64,000 nucleotides of DNA from contig NZ_JACRTG010000020.1 in the NCBI RefSeq assembly GCF_014385195.1, forward strand, positions 1-64,000, read 5' to 3'. This DNA comes from Paratissierella segnis. Lineage in GTDB: Bacteria > Bacillota > Clostridia > Tissierellales > Tissierellaceae. Positions within the stretch are counted from its first letter, which is position 1; each line of letters starts with the position of its first letter. The translations under genes and the position numbers were made by a program. The notes below the pieces were generated by a model, which saw only the letters and a program-made list of their open reading frames with translations, made no database searches and was not told where the DNA came from. This document shows positions 52,764-61,814 of the stretch, piece by piece.

Positions 52764-54416
52764 CTAGTACACAGGATATATTTTATTGATTTCCTTCGCT
52801 ATTTTTTCAAAAATTGGTGCTGCGGATTTGGAACCTGAATGTCCCCCTTCTACAAGAACTGTTATGACATATTTGGAATTGTCTTTTGGAAAATATCCGG
52901 CAAACCATCCGTGTATTGTACTATTTTTATTCATAATTGCTTCGGCAGAACCCGTTTTTCCTCCGCTACCACCAACTTCATATAAATCAAGATCCTTTCC
53001 TGTTCCGTTTTCAACGACACTATTTAAGTATTCCATAGCTAATTCGCTTGAAGACTCAGAAAGAACCCTTTTATCATCTTCTCTATTATATTCCTTAATA
53101 ATTATACCGTCTTTATTTGTTATACCTTCAATCAAAGTTAAATGTTTTTGCAATCCTCTGTTGGCTATAATAGTCATTAAATTGGCTATTTGTAAAGGAG
53201 TAACTTCAATTTTCCCCTGACCGATTGATATGTTCCCTATAGCCGGACCTAAGAGATCATTCCCTTTGGGTAGATTTCCGCTTATTTCTTCTAATAAACC
53301 TATATTTATCTTTGAACCAAAATTTAACCTTTCAGCCATTTCAATAATTTTTTTCCCACCCAATTCTTTTCCCAATTGTATGAAAACCGAATTACAAGAT
53401 TTTTCAAATCCCTCTTTTAAGCTTATATCGCCATGCACACTTGTGCACTTTATCCGTACGTTTTTAATATCTTCATAGCCCTTACAATGGTATTCTTTGC
53501 CCAATAAATCTTCCTCAATAGCTGTTAATAATACTACAGTCTTAAAAATAGAACCTGGCGGATATCCAACTTGGATTGCCTTATTGTATAATGCCATATC
53601 TTTAGTATCTAAATAATATTCGATATTTTCCTGATCATAATTGGGTCTGGATGCTAATGCCATGATTTTGCCGGTATCAACTTCTACAACAATGGCAGCT
53701 CCATTTATATTATTTTCATCTAAAATCTTTTCCACACTTTCCTGTATTCTATAATCAATAGTAAGTTTTACACCTGTAGGATCCATTGAATCGGTAATCT
53801 CATTTACAAATTCGGAACCTCCCAATATCATAGAGCGATCTTTATCAAATTCTACAAAAAATGACCGTTTCTCACTATTTTTAAGAAACTCATCAAATAC
53901 CTTTTCAATCCCTGATTCTCCATAGTTATCCTTCTTATTTACATAGCCGATTACGTGGGATAAAATATTTTTGTCTGTATACCTCTCTACAACATCAACT
54001 ACAAATACATCTTCAGGTTTGTTGTCTATCCTAATATTATCCTTTAATGGAATTTTAATGATTTCATCATCAAGATTTAATAGGTTTAAAATTTCATATC
54101 TGCTCAATGTACTATGCTCTAAGACTATGTCAAGCATATGTTTGTTATTCTTTAATATTTTATTAGATAATATTATATTTTGTGTGTTTTTAATATTGGT
54201 AAATGGTGTAAGATTTCTGTCATAAATGATCCCTCTTTTAGGATAAAGAGAGATCTCTTTACCCCTTTGTTTTAGTGCCTCTTCTGAATAGATCGGGTTT
54301 TTATATATTTGTATGAAATACAGCCTAAAACCTAAAATAAAAAAAAATATAGTAGCTAAACTTCCAAATATAAGCAGCCTCTTTTTTAAAATCTTTTTAT
54401 TATCAAAATTTTCCAT
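52764..54416 (-). CDS. penicillin-binding protein, class B transpeptidase
   Basis: 550 residues. Membrane anchor at about 12-32, PBP dimerisation domain (about 55-200), transpeptidase domain (about 240-545) with SIFK in YPPGSIFKTVV (about 287-291), SCN in EKSCNSVFIQL (about 341) and KTG in GGKTGSAEA (about 485). It lacks a glycosyltransferase. Next to sigK, so it may be a sporulation-stage or elongation PBP; similar to the SpoVD/PBP2 group but without PASTA domains. Confidence 0.88.
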   Translation of the reverse strand: MENFDNKKILKKRLLIFGSLATIFFFILGFRLYFIQIYKNPIYSEEALKQRGKEISLYPKRGIIYDRNLTPFTNIKNTQNIILSNKILKNNKHMLDIVLEHSTLSRYEILNLLNLDDEIIKIPLKDNIRIDNKPEDVFVVDVVERYTDKNILSHVIGYVNKKDNYGESGIEKVFDEFLKNSEKRSFFVEFDKDRSMILGGSEFVNEITDSMDPTGVKLTIDYRIQESVEKILDENNINGAAIVVEVDTGKIMALASRPNYDQENIEYYLDTKDMALYNKAIQVGYPPGSIFKTVVLLTAIEEDLLGKEYHCKGYEDIKNVRIKCTSVHGDISLKEGFEKSCNSVFIQLGKELGGKKIIEMAERLNFGSKINIGLLEEISGNLPKGNDLLGPAIGNISIGQGKIEVTPLQIANLMTIIANRGLQKHLTLIEGITNKDGIIIKEYNREDDKRVLSESSSELAMEYLNSVVENGTGKDLDLYEVGGSGGKTGSAEAIMNKNSTIHGWFAGYFPKDNSKYVITVLVEGGHSGSKSAAPIFEKIAKEINKIYPVY

Positions 54417-54462
54417 AAAAAACCCCCATAAGTTAGTATTAGCACCCCATGGGGAATATATA

Positions 54463-54493
54463 CGTTCAATTCACAATTCACAATTCACAATTG
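54463..54493. repeat. dispersed TTCACAATTCACAATTG repeat, copy 2
   Basis: Three units of AATTCACAATTCACAATT ending in GAATGAAG, between the PBP and udk genes. Confidence 0.7.
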
Positions 54494-54580
54494 AATGAAG
54501 AACTACTATCACATTTATGGATTTGAAGCAGATTCATTAAGCAACTTTTGGGTAACTGCACTTAAATTACATTTTGTGTT

Positions 54581-55202
54581 CTATTTACCTATTATTGCAT
54601 TTATCTTTGCAACTATTATATCTATAGCTACTTTGTTATAGCCGCCCTCTGGAATTATTATATCTGCATATCGTTTTGTGGGTTCAACAAATTGTAAATG
54701 AGCAGGTCGTACTGTGCTCATATATTGTAATATAACTGAATCTAAAGTTCTTCCTCTATCTTTTATATCAACGAAGTATTCTTCTTATTACTCTGACATC
54801 TGAGTCCGTATCTACAAATATCTTTATATCTAATAAGTTTCGGATTTCTTCTTCAAATAGGATTAATATTCCCTCTAAAATAATAATGTCTTTAGGCTCA
54901 ACCTTTTCTGTTTCTGATTTTCTATTGTGAATCTCAAAGTCATAAATGGGTTTCTCAATTGCTTTACAATTTATTAAATCCTTAAGATGTTTAATCAGTA
55001 ATTCATTGTCAAAAGCAAAGGGATGATCATAATTGGTTTTGACCCTTTCTTCAAATGATATATTGCTTTGATCTTTATAATATGAATCCTGTTCAATTAT
55101 AGCTACATTTTTTTCTGTTATCTCCTTTAAAATCTCTTTAGTAACTGTAGATTTGCCTGAGCCTGTCCCACCAGCTATTCCAATAATAATTGGGCTCTTC
55201 AT
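54581..55202 (-). pseudogene. udk: uridine kinase, frameshifted
   Basis: Uridine/cytidine kinase of pyrimidine salvage. The first 144 codons (55202 to 54768) hold Walker A GIAGGTGSGKST and continue to VRVIRRILR, then a stop. The missing part continues in another frame: after CTTCGT, skipping one T gives DIKDRGRTLDSVILQYMSTV and on to PEGGYNKVAIDI, ending at 54581. The total of about 207 residues equals normal Udk. A single extra T near 54770 explains it. It may be a true loss, a sequencing error, or a +1 recoding site (CGT TGA). Confidence 0.88.
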
Positions 55203-55206
55203 GTAC

Positions 55207-56436
55207 TTATTCCCCTCTTTCTTTTCTTATTAGGTAAAATTTCTCTACGTCTTCTTTCATTTTCATTTTTACAATCTGTTGCGGATGGGGCGCCACATCT
55301 ATTTTATTTCCCTCATCATCCCACATATTTTCGATTTTTTGGGTGAAATGATTTATATTCGGACCAAATATTTCTATCTCATCTCCAACAAAAATTCTAT
55401 TTCTTTGCTCTATGGTTGCAATTTTATTTTCCTTGTCATAATCTAAAATCATGCCAACAAAATCATATCCTCTAATATACGAACTTGTTTCATAATTTAA
55501 AGATTCCTGATCCGGTTTTCCATAATAAAATCCGGTAGTAAAATCCCTATAGCTTACCTTCTTAATTTCCTCAATCCATTTTTTATCATATCTATATTCT
55601 TCCGGATCCTTATAATATTCGTCTATTGCCATCTTATATGACCTAATCACAGTGGATACATAATAGGATGATTTCACTCTCCCTTCTATTTTAAAGCTGT
55701 TGATTCCTGCTTTTATTAGTTCGGGAATGTGTTCTATCATACAAAGATCTTTTGAATTGAAAATAAATGTGCCATCTTTATGTTCTTCCACCGGAAAGTA
55801 TTCTCCCGGTCTTTTTTCCTCTACAACATAATATTTGTACCTGCATGGATGAGCACAATCGCCTCTGTTTGCATCTCTACCAGTCATATAGTTGCTTAAT
55901 AAACATCTTCCTGAATATGACATGCACATAGCTCCATGCACAAATGCCTCTATTGTTAAATCTTCGGGAACCTTCTTTTTTATTTCTTCAATTTCTGCTA
56001 AGGACAATTCCCTTGCTAAAACAACTCTCCTTACGCCGAGATTATACCAAAACATAATGGTTTCATAGTTTGTAACACTGGCTTGGGTACTTATATGTAT
56101 TGGCATATCTGGAACTGTTCTCCTTATAATCGAAAACATTCCGGGATCTGACACTATTACTGCATCAATATTTATATTATTTAAACTTGTTACATAATCC
56201 TCTAACCCTTCTAAATCTTCATTGTGGGGTACTATATTTAAAGTAATATAAACTTTCCTGCCCCTTTCATGAGCAAATTTTACACCTTCTTCTATATCGC
56301 TAAGTGTAAAATTTTTAGAAGCTTTTCTAAGCCCAAAAGCCTCTCCCCCCAAATATATTGCATCTGCACCATATACAACAGCCATCTTAAGCTTTTCTAA
56401 GTCTCCTGCCGGCGCTAATAACTCAACTCTTTCCAT
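55207..56436 (-). CDS. U32 family protein (TrhP/YrrO-like)
   Basis: 409 residues. The U32 signature EAFVHGAMCMSYSGRC (about 163-178) with a cysteine set (C171, C178, and CAHPC further on) that can bind an Fe-S cluster. Family members annotated as collagenases act in prephenate-dependent tRNA U34 hydroxylation (TrhP). The gene follows the methyltransferase and precedes udk by 4 bp, the usual clostridial order. Confidence 0.88.
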   Translation of the reverse strand: MERVELLAPAGDLEKLKMAVVYGADAIYLGGEAFGLRKASKNFTLSDIEEGVKFAHERGRKVYITLNIVPHNEDLEGLEDYVTSLNNINIDAVIVSDPGMFSIIRRTVPDMPIHISTQASVTNYETIMFWYNLGVRRVVLARELSLAEIEEIKKKVPEDLTIEAFVHGAMCMSYSGRCLLSNYMTGRDANRGDCAHPCRYKYYVVEEKRPGEYFPVEEHKDGTFIFNSKDLCMIEHIPELIKAGINSFKIEGRVKSSYYVSTVIRSYKMAIDEYYKDPEEYRYDKKWIEEIKKVSYRDFTTGFYYGKPDQESLNYETSSYIRGYDFVGMILDYDKENKIATIEQRNRIFVGDEIEIFGPNINHFTQKIENMWDDEGNKIDVAPHPQQIVKMKMKEDVEKFYLIRKERGE

Positions 56437-56442
56437 TTTTAA

Positions 56443-57090
56443 TCAGCTCTCCTTATATATAATGGCTACACCATCGCCTAATGGCATAATACAGGATGTA
56501 TAGCCTTCAATATCATTTATATATTTTAAGAAACTCCTTAATCTCTTAACAATAGTCTTTTTCCTCCTTACAACTAAGGAATCCGTAGCCACCATTCCCC
56601 TAAACAACACATTATCACAAACTAAAAGTCCTCCCGGTTTTAACAGTTTAATCGAAAGATTGAAAAATTCTAAATACTGTCCTTTGGCTGCATCCAAAAA
56701 TATAAAATCATAGATGTAATCTAAATTTGAGAGTATTTCTTCTGCCTCCCCTTCTATGATTTTTATTCTATCTCCATAGGGACTTATGGAGATGTTTTCT
56801 TCCGCCAATTTAATCATATTTTCGTTGCGTTCTATAGTATGTATAGAGGATTTACCACCTGTTGCTTCAGCCATAATCAACGCAGAATATCCAATTGCTG
56901 TACCCACTTCGAGAATTTTTTGAGGTTTTTTAGATTTTAATATTACCTTAAGTAATTGTGCAACTTCCGGTTCGATTATAGGAATATGATTTTCCTTAGC
57001 ATATATTTCTAATTCCTTTAAATGTTCATTGTTATCAGGTATTATGCTTCTTATGTATTCTTCAATATATTCTTCATTAATATTGCTCAT
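56443..57090 (-). CDS. SAM-dependent O-methyltransferase (TrmR-like)
   Basis: 215 residues, class I methyltransferase of the PF01596 type. ILEVGTAIGYSALIMAEA (about 55) is the SAM loop, FIFLDAAKGQYLEFF (about 131) the metal-binding Asp region, VCDNVLFRGMV (about 156) the second. In Bacillus TrmR (YrrM) methylates 5-hydroxyuridine in tRNA, the product of the U32 enzymes, so the pair probably works on tRNA together. Confidence 0.88.
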   Translation of the reverse strand: MSNINEEYIEEYIRSIIPDNNEHLKELEIYAKENHIPIIEPEVAQLLKVILKSKKPQKILEVGTAIGYSALIMAEATGGKSSIHTIERNENMIKLAEENISISPYGDRIKIIEGEAEEILSNLDYIYDFIFLDAAKGQYLEFFNLSIKLLKPGGLLVCDNVLFRGMVATDSLVVRRKKTIVKRLRSFLKYINDIEGYTSCIMPLGDGVAIIYKES

Positions 57091-57138
57091 TTTATCATCC
57101 TTTTTGATTAATTGCTATTAAAATAATAGTCAACACAA

Positions 57139-57164
57139 AATAATAGGTGTTTCCACCTATTATT
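57139..57164 (-). terminator. terminator at the mltG 3' end
   Basis: An 11-bp perfect stem AATAATAGGTG with its complement and a 4-base loop, ending in four U on the minus strand (seven T in the other direction). The mltG stop lies within the stem. Confidence 0.7.
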
Positions 57165-58194
57165 TTTTTGGTTTGGCATTCATGTGGTCCTCATAGTTTG
57201 TTGTAAATGTATGAGTTCCATCGGGACCAGTTAAAACAAAGAATAAATAATCAACATCTGCCGGATTTACCGCTGCAATTAAAGACTTCTCCCCGGGAGA
57301 TGCTATAGGTCCAGGTGGTAAGCCTTTATTAATATATGTGTTATAAGGTGAAGGTGTTTGAGTTTCTGCAGTAGATAAATTTTCTTTTCTCTCGCCCAAT
57401 ATATATTGTACAGTTGCACAGGATTGCAACATCATCCCCTTATCCAGTCTATTGTGAAATACTGCAGATACTAGTGGTCTTTCACTATCTACTTTTGCTT
57501 CTCTTTCAACAATTGAAGCTAGTGTAACCGCTTCATTAAGTGAAATATCCAATTCATCCAATTTATTCATAATATCCTTTTTGTAGACCTTGTCAAATTC
57601 ATCTAACATTTTTGATACAATATCTTCTTCCTTTGCATCCTTATATATTTCATAAGTTGATGGAAATAAATATCCCTCTAAGCTTTGTCCTTCATCTAAT
57701 TCCTTTAAAAATTCATATCTATCCTCAAAATTATCCTTATTGCTTGTTAATTCAATAAATTTATCCTTATTTACAAATCCCTCTTCAGATAGCTTATCAG
57801 CAATCTGAACAAGCTCATATCCTTCTGGAATAGTAAATCTAATAGTATCTCCGGATTTACCTCCCTTTGTCAGATGCTCAATTATTGTATTTAAATCCAT
57901 ATTGGTATTTAATTCATATTGTCCAGCTTTTAATTTGCTAGCCACATTTGAGGATCTCGCCTGGAGTTTAAAAACAAATTTGCTTTTAATCAATCCATTC
58001 TCGTATAGCAAATCAGATATCTTATTGATTGAACTCCCTTGAGGTATATCAATGACTATTTCATTGGAATCATCCGTTGTCATAGGTTCAAGACTGCTTT
58101 TATAATGGCTTCTCCAAGAATATATTGCCAAAGATATCAAAATAATTATAATTAATATAAATGAAATTTTCTTCTTTTTTTTAATCATTTCCAT
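57160..58194 (-). CDS. mltG: endolytic murein transglycosylase MltG
   Basis: 344 residues. N-terminal membrane anchor (about 10-26), LysM-like subdomain (about 45-115), YceG catalytic domain with the Glu in ASIVEREAKVD (about 232) and the downstream LPPGPIASPGEKSLIAAVNP block (about 297). It cuts nascent glycan strands and sets their length. AAAGGTGAG precedes the ATG. Confidence 0.95.
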   Translation of the reverse strand: MEMIKKKKKISFILIIIILISLAIYSWRSHYKSSLEPMTTDDSNEIVIDIPQGSSINKISDLLYENGLIKSKFVFKLQARSSNVASKLKAGQYELNTNMDLNTIIEHLTKGGKSGDTIRFTIPEGYELVQIADKLSEEGFVNKDKFIELTSNKDNFEDRYEFLKELDEGQSLEGYLFPSTYEIYKDAKEEDIVSKMLDEFDKVYKKDIMNKLDELDISLNEAVTLASIVEREAKVDSERPLVSAVFHNRLDKGMMLQSCATVQYILGERKENLSTAETQTPSPYNTYINKGLPPGPIASPGEKSLIAAVNPADVDYLFFVLTGPDGTHTFTTNYEDHMNAKPKK

Positions 58195-58209
58195 TCTATC
58201 TCACCTTTA

Positions 58210-58701
58210 TTACCATTCTTTTATATTTGTTGCTTTTTTATATACATATAATATCACAGATCCAAATATCAATACAGAAATTAATTCTCCTATACCTATA
58301 CCCAATACGGTATAAAAATATGGCACTTTTGTAAAATAAGAAACCCAAATTGAAACTATTAACCCATTCAAAGCTACCGGTGGTATCATCCCAAGAAACT
58401 TGTTTTTCATCTTTGAAGTAAGGAAAGCTGCTACTAATGTAACAAGGCTGCCTCCTACAATATCCAAAAGTCCAAATCCCGAATAAGGTGCCAGTATTAA
58501 ATTTGCCAGTAAAGTACCCACAAATAAGCCTGGGATTGCTGCTGATTCTACCATCGGCAATAAGGTCAAGCCTTCTGCTAACCTCAATTGAACAGGACCG
58601 AATGTAAGGTTCGCAAAGGGTACAGGCAATACCTGTATTATAATTAGAACTATGTATATAGCAGCTATTAAACTAGCCTTGGTGATATATCTTATATTCA
58701 T
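58210..58701 (-). CDS. QueT-like transporter (ECF S component)
   Basis: 163 residues, five to six membrane helices. VPFANLTFGPVQLRLAEGLT (about 27-46) is the QueT signature, linked to uptake of queuosine precursors through an energy-coupling-factor module encoded elsewhere. I looked for a preQ1 riboswitch upstream and saw none. It is 15 bp from mltG, so the two are probably cotranscribed. Confidence 0.82.
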   Translation of the reverse strand: MNIRYITKASLIAAIYIVLIIIQVLPVPFANLTFGPVQLRLAEGLTLLPMVESAAIPGLFVGTLLANLILAPYSGFGLLDIVGGSLVTLVAAFLTSKMKNKFLGMIPPVALNGLIVSIWVSYFTKVPYFYTVLGIGIGELISVLIFGSVILYVYKKATNIKEW

Positions 58702-58964
58702 AATAACCCCCTGATCAGTTCACAGTTCACAATTCACAATTGTTGGTGTCAATTCACAGTTCACAATTCACAATCGACCCTTGGGTCGTCCTGCCGTGTA
58801 CCCTTTGTAGTCTAAGGGTGAGACGGACAGTATAAGTACTGCTTTCGAAGGATCTCCGGTTTTAAAGATAGTGAAGAGTGAAGAGCAAAAAAATTATCCT
58901 TCAAATGACATCTTTTCCAAACCATTATATCACAAATAAGCAAAGAATAAAGAATAAAATAATA
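58702..58964. other. intergenic with dispersed repeats
   Basis: About 260 bases between rnj and the QueT-like gene. It holds six to seven TTCACAATTCACA units (58708-58776), a GC-richer segment (58777-58860) with a stem CTTAGAC/GTCTAAG near 58812-58828, and the AGTGAAGAGTGAAGAG block (58868-58883). No gene and no recognised riboswitch. Confidence 0.5.
58708..58776. repeat. dispersed TTCACAATTCACAATTG repeat, copy 3
   Basis: Two clusters of TTCACAGTTCACAATTCACAAT separated by about 10 bases. Confidence 0.7.
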
Positions 58965-58982
58965 TCCCTAGTATCCTAGGGA
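58965..58982 (-). terminator. terminator after rnj
   Basis: Perfect 7-bp stem TCCCTAG with CTAGGGA, 4-base loop, then TATTATTTTATT on the minus strand. Confidence 0.7.
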
Positions 58983-58987
58983 CATTA

Positions 58988-60649
58988 CTAAACCTCCATT
59001 ATAATTGGTAAAATCATTGGGTTCCTCTTTATTTTTTCATAAATATAATCTCTTAAAGATTCTCTGATATTTGATTTAAGAGTTGCCCAATCAGTTATTT
59101 TCTTTTTCTCGCACTCGCTTAAAACCTTTTTAACAACACACCTAGCTTCTTCCATTAAGTCTTCAGATTCTCTTACATATACAAATCCTCTGGAAATAAT
59201 GTCCGGCCCGGCGATTACGGCACCATCCTGCTTGCTCATAGTTACTACTACTACTATAAGCCCATCTTCCGATAAATGCTTTCTATCCCTTAGAACTATA
59301 TTGCCAACATCGCCTACTCCTAAACCGTCAACTAATATATTTCCGGCTTGAACACTGGGTCCTATGTTAGCAGTATTCTTAGTAAGTTCAAGAGTTTGCC
59401 CATTTTCCAGAATAAATATATTTTCCTTAGGTGTCCCTAATGAATGACTTATATCAGCATGCATTTTTAGATGTCTCTGTTCTCCATGGACAGGCATAAA
59501 AAATTTAGGTTTTACCAATGTATGAATTAATTTCAATTCCTCTTGACAAGCGTGTCCTGATACATGGACTTCCGCTAAATCTTCATAAACCACTCGTGTC
59601 CCACTTTCAATTAGCTTGTTAATAATTCTGGAAATAGTTTTTTCATTCCCAGGAATTGGAGATGCAGAAATTATTACTAAATCATCAGGAAAAAGTTCAA
59701 TCTTTCTATGCTCTGAAAATGCAATCCTAGTCAAAGCTGACATAGGCTCTCCTTGAGACCCTGTAGTAATTATAACCAGTTCATCTTTTCTATATCTATT
59801 CATCTCGTTTATATCTATAAGAGTTCCCTCTTCCATCCTTAAATACCCTAATTCAGTAGCTACCGTTACGGTATTTACCATAGATCTGCCGGATACAACT
59901 ACCTTCCTGTCATAAAGTTCCGCTGCATCAATGATTTGTTGCACCCTGTGAACATTCGATGCAAAAGTAGCTACAATTATTCTGCTGTCAGCCTTTGAAA
60001 ATAAATCCTTAAATGTATCTCCTACACTTCTCTCACTCATAGTATATCCGCGTCTTGTAACATTTGTACTATCAGATAAAAGAGCTAACACTCCACGTGA
60101 ACCTAACTCTGCGAAACGGTTTAAATCAATTACTTCACCGGAAATAGGTGTGTAATCTATTTTAAAATCACCTGTATGAATTATTGTCCCTATATTTGTA
60201 GTTATTGCCAAAGCAACACTATCAGGAATACTATGATTGGTTCTAATAAATTCTACTTGAAATTCTCCTAATCTTATTGTATCCCCTGCTTTTACTGTAT
60301 TTAATTCGACATCACCTAAATTGTGTTCTTTTAATTTGGTACTAAGTAAACCCAGCGTCAATTTAGTACCATAAATTGGAATATTTATTTTCTTTAAAAC
60401 ATATGGAATAGCACCTACGTGATCTTCATGCCCGTGTGTCAATATCAGACCTTTTATTTTATCCTTATTTTTTATTAGATAGGTAATATCAGGTATTACT
60501 ATATCTACACCCAACATCTCATCTTCCGGGAATGTCATACCACAATCCACTATAATTATATCTTCTTTATATTCAAAAACAGTTATGTTTTTTCCAATTT
60601 CACCTAATCCCCCAAGAGGAATTATTTTTAGTTTATTCGCTTTCGCCAA
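58988..60649 (-). CDS. rnj: ribonuclease J
   Basis: 553 residues, endo- and 5'-3' exoribonuclease of RNA turnover. Metallo-beta-lactamase motif THGHEDHVGA (about 72-81), TNHSIPDS (about 139), HTGDFKID (about 158), beta-CASP domain (about 205-390) with SGHACQEEL and PVHGEQRHL (about 363-395). Full length. Close to fur, with a 6-bp gap. Confidence 0.96.
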   Translation of the reverse strand: MAKANKLKIIPLGGLGEIGKNITVFEYKEDIIIVDCGMTFPEDEMLGVDIVIPDITYLIKNKDKIKGLILTHGHEDHVGAIPYVLKKINIPIYGTKLTLGLLSTKLKEHNLGDVELNTVKAGDTIRLGEFQVEFIRTNHSIPDSVALAITTNIGTIIHTGDFKIDYTPISGEVIDLNRFAELGSRGVLALLSDSTNVTRRGYTMSERSVGDTFKDLFSKADSRIIVATFASNVHRVQQIIDAAELYDRKVVVSGRSMVNTVTVATELGYLRMEEGTLIDINEMNRYRKDELVIITTGSQGEPMSALTRIAFSEHRKIELFPDDLVIISASPIPGNEKTISRIINKLIESGTRVVYEDLAEVHVSGHACQEELKLIHTLVKPKFFMPVHGEQRHLKMHADISHSLGTPKENIFILENGQTLELTKNTANIGPSVQAGNILVDGLGVGDVGNIVLRDRKHLSEDGLIVVVVTMSKQDGAVIAGPDIISRGFVYVRESEDLMEEARCVVKKVLSECEKKKITDWATLKSNIRESLRDYIYEKIKRNPMILPIIMEV

Positions 60650-60655
60650 TCTATA

Positions 60656-61105
60656 TCACTTCTCCTTATTTTTGTTATCTAAACACTCTTTACAATAACC
60701 ATAAAATTTCACATTATGGTCTAGAATTTTAAATTTGTCATCTTTCTCGATTTTGTTCTCTAAACTTTCCAATAAATCTAATTTAACTTCAATTACTTTT
60801 CCACAATTTAAGCATATTAAATGATGATGCTGGTGATTTTCCTCTCCCAAATTCAATTCATAACGACTTACACCATCATCAAAGTTGATTTTATATACGA
60901 TATTTAATTTTTCAAAGAGTTGTAAAGTCCTATACACCGTTGCAATCCCTATCTCAGGATTTTCTTTTGAGACAATATTAAAAACGTCTTCACAACTTAA
61001 ATGTTCACTATTATTATTAAGTAATGTCTCTAAAATATCCTTTCTCTGATTAGTTAACTTATAGCCCTCTTTTTGTAAGGTCTCTTTATATCCATTAATA
61101 TTCAT
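60656..61105 (-). CDS. Fur family transcriptional regulator
   Basis: 149 residues. Winged helix with PEIGIATVYRTLQLFEKL (about 49-66), then the dimerisation domain with HQHHHLICLNCGKVIEV (about 92-108) and a second CKECL pair near the C terminus, so the structural zinc site CxxC...CxxC is complete. It could be Fur, Zur or PerR; the sequence does not decide. Confidence 0.93.
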   Translation of the reverse strand: MNINGYKETLQKEGYKLTNQRKDILETLLNNNSEHLSCEDVFNIVSKENPEIGIATVYRTLQLFEKLNIVYKINFDDGVSRYELNLGEENHQHHHLICLNCGKVIEVKLDLLESLENKIEKDDKFKILDHNVKFYGYCKECLDNKNKEK

Positions 61106-61130
61106 TTTATCACCTATTCAAGGTTAATAT

Positions 61131-61379
61131 TTATTGCAGATACTCTTTTATTAATTCCTCATAAGCCTCTTGCGCCTCTTCTAATTCATCGTCATCTATA
61201 CCAACTAAAATTTCATCGCCCTCATCATCCATTTCCACCCTTAAAATATAGGTAGCCGATTCAATATCATCCGTAGGTAACATCGCTACATAATCCGTAT
61301 CATCTAAGCTAAATTTAGCTTTTATGATAAATTCTATTCCATTTCCTAATTCATCATAAAACAAATGTCGCTCACCCAT
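61131..61379 (-). CDS. DUF1292 family protein
   Basis: 82 residues, strongly acidic, with the DUF1292 pattern (FIIKAKFSLDDTDYVAMLP then EIxILRVEMDDEGDE). Always found between ruvX and fur or rnj in Firmicutes, as here. Function unknown. Confidence 0.92.
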   Translation of the reverse strand: MGERHLFYDELGNGIEFIIKAKFSLDDTDYVAMLPTDDIESATYILRVEMDDEGDEILVGIDDDELEEAQEAYEELIKEYLQ

Positions 61380-61383
61380 AAAA

Positions 61384-61803
61384 CTAAACCTCCTTTTCCA
61401 TATCTAAATAAGTTTGTAATATATATGTAGCGGCTATTTTATCTATTACCTTTTTCCTTTTTTCGCGTCTAACATCGCCTTCAATTAGGAGCCGTTCCGC
61501 AGCAACTGTAGTTAGCCTTTCATCTATATATATTATATCAACTTTAAATTTATTTTTAACCATATCTGCAAATTTAATTACTTTTTCTCCTTGCAGACCG
61601 ATGGTGCCATTCATATTTTTAGGTAACCCTACGACTATTTTTTTTACTTGAAATTCATCTATATATGATTCAAGGACAGAAAAATCCTTTACCTTGCTTT
61701 CTCTTCTAATAGTAGTTAATCCTTGCGCTGTAAGCTGCAATGGATCACTAAGTGCAACTCCTATAGTTTTATCTCCCACATCTAATCCTAATATACGTTC
61801 CAT
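61384..61803 (-). CDS. ruvX: Holliday junction resolvase-like protein YqgF/RuvX
   Basis: 139 residues, RNase H fold. RILGLDVGDKTIGVALSDP (about 3-21) has the first Asp, VVGLPKNMNGT (about 63) the second motif, and IDERLTTVAAERLL (about 97) with the Glu. The ATG at 61803 follows GAGGAATG. Acts in pre-16S rRNA processing in E. coli. Overlaps none but starts 12 bases after the reductase gene stop. Confidence 0.93.
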   Translation of the reverse strand: MERILGLDVGDKTIGVALSDPLQLTAQGLTTIRRESKVKDFSVLESYIDEFQVKKIVVGLPKNMNGTIGLQGEKVIKFADMVKNKFKVDIIYIDERLTTVAAERLLIEGDVRREKRKKVIDKIAATYILQTYLDMEKEV

Positions 61804-61814
61804 TTCATTCCTCA

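Noticed and set aside
58702..58987. preQ1 riboswitch for the QueT-like gene
   Set aside because: The typical short pseudoknot sequence is not seen; the region is filled with dispersed repeats.
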